Source: Myxococcales bacterium (GTDB lineage: Bacteria; Myxococcota_A; Polyangia; Fen-1088). From it: a stretch of 64,000 nucleotides of DNA. Numbering within the stretch: the first letter of the stretch is position 1; every line of letters starts with the position of its first letter. The notes below the pieces were generated by a model. The model was not told where the DNA came from. It made no database searches and was given only the letters and a program-made list of their open reading frames with translations. The stretch spans positions 62,001 through 126,000 of the forward strand of contig JAGTJU010000001.1 in assembly GCA_022184915.1 (NCBI GenBank). Reading direction: 5' to 3'. Both the position numbers and the translations under genes were made by a program. Shown here in pieces: positions 57,521-64,000 of this stretch.

Positions 57521-58065
57521 GCGTTCGGATGGAAACCTCGAGCGAGTGCCTAACAGTTCCGGTCCTGTAAAGCCATGCGCCGGCTGGCATAGGCAAGCGA
57601 GATGCCGGGCGGTCCTAGCCATGCCGCCGATGTACCAGCCTTCGGATCTGCCGGTGTCCGCAAAATGCATCTGGCGGGTCGTAACGATGACGGTCACCTC
57701 GTCATCACCTGGGGCTGTGGCAAGCGCAATGAGGCCGCGCTTTGCCAGCTCCCCGTCGGTCCCTTCGAGAAGGAGGGGGCGTTGCCCGTGCAAGAAGGCT
57801 TGGCCGCGCTGCGCATCGCGCCTGCGGGCGACGGCGCCGTCATCATTGCGGGTCTCAAAGGGCTCGCCGGCAAGGCCGCTTTCGTCGCCAAGGTGCAGAT
57901 CGAGGAGCCGAAGCCCTGAAATCGCGGGGCCGTCGTCGCGCCGTCCTGACACCCGGGGGCACCAATCACCGCGCGAGGGCCACCACGCCGCGGTGCTCAC
58001 CCTTCCCTGTCTCCGGGTGCCCCCACCGAAAACTGAGCCGCGAACAGAGCCACTGCGTCTCCCGG
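57521..58065. other. Mosaic of small scraps
   Basis: Near 57670-57770 the minus strand has LAKRGLIALATAPGDDEVTVIV, an IS91 transposase piece. At 57776-57919 the plus strand has EGLAALRIAPAGDGAVIIAGL, a protein C-terminus of unknown kind. The remainder is unrecognised and should include the promoter of the VWA lipoprotein gene. Confidence 0.5.
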
Positions 58066-58081
58066 TGTTGGAGGTAGCAGC

Positions 58082-59195
58082 TTGAGCACATCATCTCGTC
58101 CCGTGAACCCTGCCCCTGGACTTTGCGCCGAGCGCACCTATGCGCGGGTCTGCCGCTCTCGGCGTCAGGCTAAACCCGGGAGGGCGGGCCTGGCTGCGTT
58201 TTTGGCATGCGGTCTCCTGGCGTGCGGACCCCAAGGTGGCGACGCGACTGGGGCCGGAGGCTCCGGGATGGGCCCTGACGCCGGTGACGCCTTCCGGGGG
58301 CTGGGCGACTTTCCGGAGGGTGGTCAGCTCGCCCCCCCCGCCGCCCGAACCCGAGCCCACCGAGACGAACAACTGTGGCGTCAAAACTGTCATGCCGACC
58401 AAACGAGGGTCCTCGGTCGTCATGGTGGCTGATGCCTCGAAGAACGGCGCACAGAGCCTCCGCTACGCATTCACCACGCTCCGTGGTCTCGTCGACCAGC
58501 AAAACCTCAGCGGCTGGTCTTTGACGACCACGCCATCGGCAACGACAGCCAACTGCGGAATCCAGCAAACAGTGGGGTTTGGCTCCAATGCCGCCCGGTG
58601 GAAAGAGGTGATGGACGACGAGTCGAAGTGGACTGGGCAGGGCAACGCGTCGCTGCGCGCAGCCATCGATAGTGCGACCACGCGTCTCATGGCGCAATCT
58701 GGGATGGGCCGCGACAAGTTCATCATTCTCATGACCTCCGGAGGGGGCCTTGGCCACTGCAGCCCCGATGACTACCACCCCGAGGAGTCCATCACGGCGG
58801 CCCTCACGCAAGGGATCAGGACCTATCTGCTCGGCACGTCTCGCATCGTCAACGAACGGGAAAAGCTGAACGAGATGGCCTTGGCAGGAGGCGTGGCACG
58901 CGACGATGAGATCAAGTTCTACGAATCGTTCAACGACGAGGACATTCGCAACATCCTCATGTCGCTCAGCCAGCAGCTCGCCTCTTGTCGGTTGGACCTC
59001 GGCGAGGCGCCTCCCGTTGCAGACAACGTGCTCGTGAAGGTCGGGCAAACAAAGCTTGAGTTCGGTTCGGAAAACGGTTGGGTCTACGACGGCAATGACG
59101 TCGTGCTGGTGCAGGGCAATGCGTGCACGAAACTCATCGAGGGCGAAGCACAGGTCTCAGTTCTTTTCGGCTGCCCTGGCATCCCGGTACTCTAG
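58082..59195 (+). CDS. von Willebrand factor A-like lipoprotein, one frameshift
   Basis: TTG start preceded by GGAGG at good distance. Signal with LLACG lipobox, Gly/Asp linker, then a frame change in the eight-C run at 58332-58339. After it: PPPEPEPTETNNCGVKTVMP, SVVMVADASKNGAQSLRYAF (VWA-like strand with degenerate MIDAS), DKFIILMTSGGGLGHCSPDDY and IRTYLLGTSRIVNEREKL. The C-terminal beta domain has paired Cys. Likely intact if the run is an indel error. Confidence 0.7.
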
Positions 59196-59235
59196 GAGGC
59201 GTAACGCAGCTGGCTCGCGCTTCCCACGCGCGTCT

Positions 59236-59295
59236 GCCGATAGGTAAATCAAAGCGTGTTTTGTGGTCGTGGGCGCAGAGGATGGGGAGAAGGGG
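59236..59295 (-). repeat. Repeat C, copy 2 (oriIS-like end)
   Basis: Inverted identical copy of 49898-49957, placed about 120 bp after the stop of the IS91-like gene that follows. Its outer edge faces the VWA gene. Confidence 0.8.
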
Positions 59296-59418
59296 CGTGG
59301 AAAAGATCGGCGGATTGGGCCAAGAAAGAGGACGGTGATTGGCCGCCAAGGCGTGTTCGTCGTGGGGCGGGCATAGCTGCGCCTTTGAGGCCCGCAGGGG
59401 CCACAATTTAGGGGGATG

Positions 59419-60350
59419 TCAGTTACACCAATCGAGATCGCCCTGACGAGGAGGCGCTCTGGCGGGAGCAAGAGGCGGCGGCGTGGAGGGCAGGCTCATG
59501 GCGCCGAGGATTTTGGCAATGGTGGCTTGTTCCTTGACCAGAGCCATGAGGCGCAATTTGCCGTGGCAGCGGGAGCACATCACATCAATGCCGAATGTGC
59601 GGCGAAGCAGCTCGCTGCAAGCGATGTACTTGGACTTGCACGCCGGCTTCGGCGCAGGGGTGGCCTTAGACTCTTCGAGTGGCGCCTGGGGCTGCTCGGC
59701 GGGCGCCTGGGGCGAGGGCGCGATGAAGCGCCGTAAGGCACTGTGGGACGACAAGACGCCGAAGTAGAGCGTGACGTGTCGCCTGGGCGGGGGCACGATG
59801 GCGGCAAGGCGGGCGATGAGGGCCTGGGCCTCAAGCACGATGCTGCTTGTGCCATCAGAGCACGGGCGTTTGAAGTCGAGCTGCACTTTGTTGGCGGGCA
59901 GGATGTGCAATCGGTCGTTTGCCAGCGGGGGGCGCAGGATGTAGCGGCACAGATGCTCGCGGCCCTGTTTGTCGTTGCCGTGCACACACGTGGCTGCGTG
60001 CAGGTTAAAGCCCCAATGCTGCGCGCACAGGCGGCTTTTGGGTATCGGTTTATCGTTGGCGGATACGGACATGCGCAGCGGCGCGCGCCGCTGCGCTGGC
60101 CCCGCAGGTGGTAAGCCAGCGGCGGCGGCGGCAAGGAGCTGACCGTCACCTCGTCATCACCTGGGGCAGTGGCAAGCGCAATGAGGCCGCGCTTTGCCAA
60201 GAAGCGCACGATGCGCTGGGCAGCCTTGTTCACCACCGCCTCCACCTGCGCTTGCGAGGGTGGAGGCGCGCGGGCAAACACGGGTGGGCCCCCGTGCTTG
60301 TCGCGCATGTACACGCCATCGAGAAAGCTGCCGCCAGGGTACTCGGCGGG
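59419..60350 (-). pseudogene. IS91-family transposase, 5'-truncated with internal damage
   Basis: The C-terminal 217 residues are intact ([23 protein letters not shown] ... DVMCSRCHGKLRLMALV) and end LDWCN like E2. Further upstream LDGVYMRDKHGGPPVFARAPPPSQAQVEAVVNK and FLAKRGLIALATAPGDDEVTV lie in another frame. The first ~190 residues, with the zinc finger, are missing. Confidence 0.88.
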
Positions 60351-60368
60351 CCTCTGTCTTCTGCGCGA

Positions 60369-60399
60369 CACCTGGCACACGAGCCGTTCGTGCCAGGTG
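60369..60399. repeat. Perfect 10-bp inverted repeat (hairpin)
   Basis: CACCTGGCAC and GTGCCAGGTG separated by an 11-nt loop (ACGAGCCGTTC). It lies at the broken 5' edge of the transposase pseudogene; possibly a terminator or an old element end. Confidence 0.5.
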
Positions 60400-60672
60400 G
60401 GCGTTGACTGCGATGGCGCGAGCAAGTGGGTGTTGTGCGAGAGGACCGCCGCATCCTACTCCTGCTCGTGTATTAACTCAGATGTCGGCGATTCACACGT
60501 GGTGCCACTACCGCAAGCGACCTTCAGCGGTGCACGCCTCGAACCCTGCATCGCGGCCTTCGAGGCCTGCCCGAACAAGTGAGTTGTACGAAGCGGGCCG
60601 TCGCAAGGCCGATGAATTCGATGATCGCGGCGCGAGTATCGGGACGTCGGGCTTTAAATACTCACGCGAGCA
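60400..60672. other. Unrecognised stretch between two transposase scraps
   Basis: No gene, repeat or known end recognised in these ~270 bp. Confidence 0.3.
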
Positions 60673-60714
60673 GCGGGGGCAAACACGGGTGGGCCGCCGT
60701 GTTTGTCGCGCACA
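60673..60714 (-). pseudogene. IS91-family transposase piece left of the IS21 insertion
   Basis: Encodes DKHGGPPVF-like residues; continues at 63326 beyond the IS21 element. Confidence 0.7.
60708..60714. repeat. Target-site duplication, left copy (GCGCACA)
   Basis: Repeated directly at 63326-63332. Confidence 0.75.
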
Positions 60715-60801
60715 TGCATATACCGGCGAACGTGATCAATCAGATCGGGCATCGTGATCGGTCGGAGCGGAGCGACGATGGAAGTTGTTCTGGGGGCAAG
60801 G

Positions 60802-61548
60802 TTACTCGGTCGGGATCTCCTGGGTTGTCTTTCTGCGCGAAGGACCCTTTAGCACGATGCGGTGAGAGTTGTGAAGAAGGCGGTCGAGGATGGCATCTGC
60901 CATGGTTTGGTCATTCAGATGTTCGTACCAGCTGTTGGGCGGGAGCTGGCTGGTCATGATGGTGGACCGCTGGCCATAGCGGTCCTCAAGGACCTCGAGA
61001 AAGTCCCTGCGCTCCTGCTCACGTGCGGGTGCCAGTCCCCAGTCATCCACCACCAGGACATCTGCGCGCGCGAGCTTTGCAAGAAGGCGCACGTAGCTGC
61101 CGTCCGCTCGGGCGAGCGCCAGTTCGTCGAAGAGACGAGAGGCTCGACGGTAGATGGCGGAGAAGCCCTTGCGGCACGCCTGCTGGGCGAGCGCACAGGC
61201 AAGAAAGGTCTTTCCGGTTCCAGTCATTCCCGTGACGATCACGTTTTGGTGTTGCTGGATCCAAGCACAGGAAGCCAGCTGACGAACGGTGGCTTTGTCG
61301 ATCTCTCGGCGTGGTGAGTAGTCGATGTCCTCGATGCAAGCTTGACTCAGGCGTAGCTTGGCTTCTTTCAGCAATCTCGAAAGCCGCTTGTTTTCTCGCG
61401 CGAGGCATTCCGCATCGACGAGCAATCCAAGCCTCTCGTCGAAGGACAGTCTGGCGATTTCTGTGTTCTTCTGCTGCTCTGTCCACGTCGTGGCAAAAGC
61501 GTCAAGACGTAGGCTGCGAAGCTTGTCGAGTGTCTGTTCCTTCAGCAT
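60802..61548 (-). CDS. istB: IS21 helper ATPase IstB
   Basis: 248 aa. N-terminal MLKEQTLDKLRSLRLDAFATTWTEQ, Walker A VTGMTGTGKTFLACAL, Walker B VLVVDDWGLAP, STIMTSQLPPNSWYEHL and DAILDRLLHNSHRIVLKGPS, all typical. AAA+ regulator that selects target DNA for IstA. Nine bases after istA. Confidence 0.95.
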   Translation of the reverse strand: MLKEQTLDKLRSLRLDAFATTWTEQQKNTEIARLSFDERLGLLVDAECLARENKRLSRLLKEAKLRLSQACIEDIDYSPRREIDKATVRQLASCAWIQQHQNVIVTGMTGTGKTFLACALAQQACRKGFSAIYRRASRLFDELALARADGSYVRLLAKLARADVLVVDDWGLAPAREQERRDFLEVLEDRYGQRSTIMTSQLPPNSWYEHLNDQTMADAILDRLLHNSHRIVLKGPSRRKTTQEIPTE

Positions 61549-61557
61549 GTGGTTCCT

Positions 61558-63078
61558 TCAGTTGTAGTAGTTGGGTCCGCGAATATTCGAATGTGCAGCA
61601 GGTGCTGCGCTTGACGAGTTTTCCTGCGAAGGCAAAGGCGAAGCATCCAAGCCGTTTTTCAAGATCGAATCGACATGGCGATAGGACCGCGCGCCCACGG
61701 CAACGGCCCGCGCGCATGCGGCCTCCAGCCTTGAGGCGCCGTAGCGCTTCTCCAGGCGCAGAATTCCAAGGCAGGATCGATAGCCCTGCTCCGGGTGGGG
61801 CCGATCGCCGAGGATTCGTTCCACCAGAAGGCGCGTCTGTGGTCCGATCGTTGCCGCCCAGTTCGCAATGCGCGAAGGAGACCACTGCATGTGTTTGCGG
61901 TGCGCAGCCGGCATATGCTCGGGCACGGTGGTGTGGCGCCCGCGCTGGAAGCTCCTTGCGTGCGAGGCGATGCGATGGCCGTCGCGAATAACCTCAACCG
62001 TGAAAGCCGACATCCGAGCCTCGACCTGTTCCCCCACATGCTGATGGGGAACCGAGTAATAGTGACCATCCACCTCGACGTGGTAATCGATGTTCACCTT
62101 GACGGCCTTCCACTCGCCGTAGGAGAACGGACGTTCGGGAAGCGGTCGGAGCATCGGTTTATCGAGCCGCTCGAACATCTCGCGCCGGCTGCGTTTGTAT
62201 ATCCGCATCTGCCGGTTGTTCAGGTCCTCAAGCAGTTCCCAAATGCGCTCATTCAACGATACGATCGAGAAGTGCTTCTCGTGGCGCAGACGCGCCAGGA
62301 TCCACCGCTGTGCGACGCGCACGGCGGTCTCGACTTTGGCCTTGTCCTTGGGATGGTGTGGACGAGCAGGAATGACTGACGTTCCGTAATGTTCTGCCCA
62401 CTCTTCGTAGGTCCGCTGGATGCCGGGTTCGTATCGGCAAGGGGCCGTGACGCCAGAGCGAAGCTGATCGCACACAACAACCTCGGTGGCACCGCCAAAG
62501 TATTGGACCGCGTGGCAGTGGCTCGAAATCCAATCGGGCCCCCGTTGTGTGGGCGTCGCCTCAGCGTACGTGTAGTTGGAAGCTCCGACAACCGCCACGA
62601 AGAGCTCAACGTCGATGCGCTCGCCCGTCTTCGGATCCCAAATGCAAGGCTTCTTTCCGGAGTAGTCAACGAACGTCTTCTCGCCGCCGCGGTGAACCTG
62701 CCGCATCGAGTAGCTACGCTGCTTGAGCCACGCACGATACATGTCGCAGAACCGCGTGTACCCGTAGCCATTGGGGTTGTCCTGGACATACTCGAGGTGC
62801 AGAAGCTCGAGCGTCACGCCAGGATAGCGCCGCTCGCGATGGATCCACGCACAGTCGGGGCGTGGCCTCTCTGCCTCAGCAGAGGACGGGTACAGCCGCC
62901 TTTCAAGCGCGCTTGCTGCCAGCGTGTCCACCTCCGCGAACTGTGTGAAGCCTGCTTCCTTGGCACGGCGAACGGTCTCGCCTACCGCCCCCGCGCTGAT
63001 TCCGAGGCTGCGGGCGATATCGCGATGGCTCCGCCCAAGCAGCCATTTCTGTCGAAGGATTTCTCTGACTTGTCTCAT
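61558..63078 (-). CDS. istA: IS21 transposase IstA
   Basis: 506 aa from the Met preceded by a GGAG site. Helix-turn-helix WLLGRSHRDIARSLGISAGAVGETV, DDE domain (KTFVDYSGKKPCIWD; FVAVVGASNYTYAEA; VVCDQLRSGV; RPHHPKDKAKVETAVRVAQ) and a beta-rich C-terminal part (YYSVPHQHVGEQVEARMS). DNA strand transfer enzyme of the element. Confidence 0.95.
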   Translation of the reverse strand: MRQVREILRQKWLLGRSHRDIARSLGISAGAVGETVRRAKEAGFTQFAEVDTLAASALERRLYPSSAEAERPRPDCAWIHRERRYPGVTLELLHLEYVQDNPNGYGYTRFCDMYRAWLKQRSYSMRQVHRGGEKTFVDYSGKKPCIWDPKTGERIDVELFVAVVGASNYTYAEATPTQRGPDWISSHCHAVQYFGGATEVVVCDQLRSGVTAPCRYEPGIQRTYEEWAEHYGTSVIPARPHHPKDKAKVETAVRVAQRWILARLRHEKHFSIVSLNERIWELLEDLNNRQMRIYKRSRREMFERLDKPMLRPLPERPFSYGEWKAVKVNIDYHVEVDGHYYSVPHQHVGEQVEARMSAFTVEVIRDGHRIASHARSFQRGRHTTVPEHMPAAHRKHMQWSPSRIANWAATIGPQTRLLVERILGDRPHPEQGYRSCLGILRLEKRYGASRLEAACARAVAVGARSYRHVDSILKNGLDASPLPSQENSSSAAPAAHSNIRGPNYYN

Positions 63079-63099
63079 TGGTAGTCGCTCCGTAGGCAT

Positions 63100-63118
63100 C
63101 CCCGGCTTTTAGCCGGGG
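63100..63118. promoter_or_regulatory. GC hairpin upstream of istA
   Basis: CCCCGGC-TTTTA-GCCGGGG just before istA; may block read-in transcription or modulate istA translation. Confidence 0.5.
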
Positions 63119-63187
63119 GGCAGCCCCTTCGAGCAACTCCATCGCCGCGACGCGGCGTGTTCCTTCGCAGGACACGCTGCGGCATCC

Positions 63188-63309
63188 GCTGATCACGATC
63201 ACCGATCTAGGTGATCATGATGGCCGATCCCGCTGATCGTGAGCACCGATCCAGGTGATCATGATGGCCGATCCCGGCGATCACGATGGTTCGATCCGAG
63301 CGATCACGA
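63188..63309. repeat. Iterated IS21 terminal boxes
   Basis: Four spaced copies of a TGATCAYGATSRCCGATC-like box, the probable IstA binding sites. The opposite end has one to two at 60732-60762. Confidence 0.75.
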
Positions 63310-63325
63310 TCCGCCGGTGCATGCA

Positions 63326-63677
63326 GCGCACATAGACGCCATCGAGAAACAGGTGTGAAAATGCGGGTTGCAGGGCAGGTCGCTCGAAGCGCGCTGAATG
63401 ACCGTGAGGCCGCCGCACTCGGGCTTACTGTCAGTGCTGCATGTCTTGGCGGCTCGCTCGCGTTAAAAGGCTGCCACCGTGTCTGTGAACAGACGGTGCA
63501 CAGCGCCCAGTAGGCGCGCGTCGAACGCCAAGGGAAAGCGCAGCACGAAGGGAAGCGCTAACACCCACTGGCGAAGCGCCACGCCATTGGGCAACACGTG
63601 GGCAACCAGGTTTGCAGCGCCTTCATTCATGCGGCGCCCGCCACAGCTTGGGCAAAAGCCCCTCCCTTTACAGCTAA
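63326..63677 (-). pseudogene. IS91-family transposase piece right of the IS21 insertion
   Basis: Minus-strand matches to E2: GGRRMNEGAANLVAHVLPNGVALRQWVL, PFVLRFPLAFDARLLGAVHRLFTDTVAAF, CGGLTVIQRASSDLPCNPHFHTCF. It carries stops and ends near the zinc finger. Continuous with 60673-60714 if the IS21 is removed. Confidence 0.85.
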
Positions 63678-63727
63678 GCCACGAAGGCCAGGGCGTCCCG
63701 GCCCGAGGCGACCGACCCCACCTCGCG

Positions 63728-63762
63728 GTGGCTAGGAAAGTTCGTGGCTAGGAAGTTCAAGG
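63728..63762 (-). repeat. Possible oriIS-like tip F, locally duplicated
   Basis: GTGGCTAGGAAAGTTC is followed at once by GTGGCTAGGAAGTTCAAGG. The minus strand reads CCTTGAACTTCCTAGCCAC, sharing TTGAACTTCCTA with the recalled ISCR oriIS. No transposase is attached within the window. Confidence 0.4.
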
Positions 63763-64000
63763 ACACCGCTTGCAGAAGTCGCAAGTTCATTGCAGGGTCT
63801 GCACCTGCAAGCGTCTGGAACTATGACGTCTTAGTAGGCGGGACCCCCTAACGAGCTTCTTGCATACCGCGATGGTGCAGTTTGATGCGGTGATTGGGGG
63901 CTGATGCCGTGGGCATTCCGCCAACAGAGAGCCGCTCACGGGCAGGCACTGCCGTCTCGATGTCCTCTTGACGTGACGCCTCAGAGGCGCCCCCAGGGCA
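63763..64000. other. Unrecognised end of window
   Basis: No gene, repeat or RNA recognised in the last ~240 bp; the sequence is cut by the window edge. Confidence 0.25.

Larger units (their letters stand above)
60715..63325 (-). mobile_element. IS21-family insertion sequence
   Basis: 2611 bp, ends TGCATATACCGGCG and (reverse complement) TGCATGCACCGGCG, flanked by a 7-bp direct repeat GCGCACA. Inside both ends lie iterated GATCG(G)YCATCRTGATC boxes, four on the istA side and one to two on the istB side, as expected for IS21 transposase binding. Both genes are intact, so the element may be active. Confidence 0.9.

Overview
The window reads as a GC-rich chromosome of a myxobacterium-like bacterium (Myxococcota, formerly Deltaproteobacteria). 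This is inferred from the many Cys-rich or Gly/Asp-rich lipoproteins, RCC1-, MopE-, VWA-, TSP3- and FG-GAP-type surface proteins, C-terminal hydrophobic-plus-Arg anchors, a giant TPR protein and the codon use. No rRNA, tRNA or CRISPR array was seen.

1-30.4 kb is ordinary, tightly packed chromosome. In order it holds an outer-membrane-protein tail, an RCC1-like lipoprotein, a DUF4846 + M15 peptidase pair, one very long MopE-type repeat lipoprotein (broken by five homopolymer frameshifts), a GT-C-like membrane protein with a small membrane partner, an RMD1/DUF155 protein, a beta-CASP metallo-beta-lactamase RNase, a minus-strand run (SDR, galactokinase, SMP-30, mini sigma-like protein), a 2613-aa TPR protein, smpB, a CBS-domain gene, an adenine-methylase-like gene overlapping a thioredoxin-like gene, and a RecQ helicase. 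Several genes are joined by 4-bp stop/start overlaps.

30.4-64 kb is a mobile-element mosaic. It contains two intact IS91-like (rolling-circle, zinc-finger) transposases and at least five decayed copies, an ISKra4-type element with terminal repeats, an IS21 element with a 7-bp target duplication inside a dead IS91 gene, an ISNCY-like remnant and the 3' end of a group II intron. Between them lie pieces of secreted or surface protein genes: S1 protease with PAN domains, neprosin, matrixin, glutaminyl cyclase, FG-GAP/TSP3, delta-60-like, fibro-slime and VWA. Many lack their 5' ends.

The most interesting signal is a 106-bp repeat (five full copies and one partial, all in the same orientation). 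It sits exactly at gene breakpoints. Its right tip resembles the ISCR/IS91 replication-initiation terminus (oriIS), and one copy lies at the expected place behind an intact IS91-like transposase. Four further families of tip-like sequences (B-D in pairs, F as a local duplication) carry the same kind of tip. I read the array as repeated rolling-circle insertion or recombination at solo oriIS units. It joins 3' halves of secreted-protein genes in an order that simple insertion would not give.

Caution: at least ten genes carry frameshifts in G/C (or mixed A/C, T/C) homopolymer runs, in core as well as mobile regions, so many are probably sequencing indels rather than decay.
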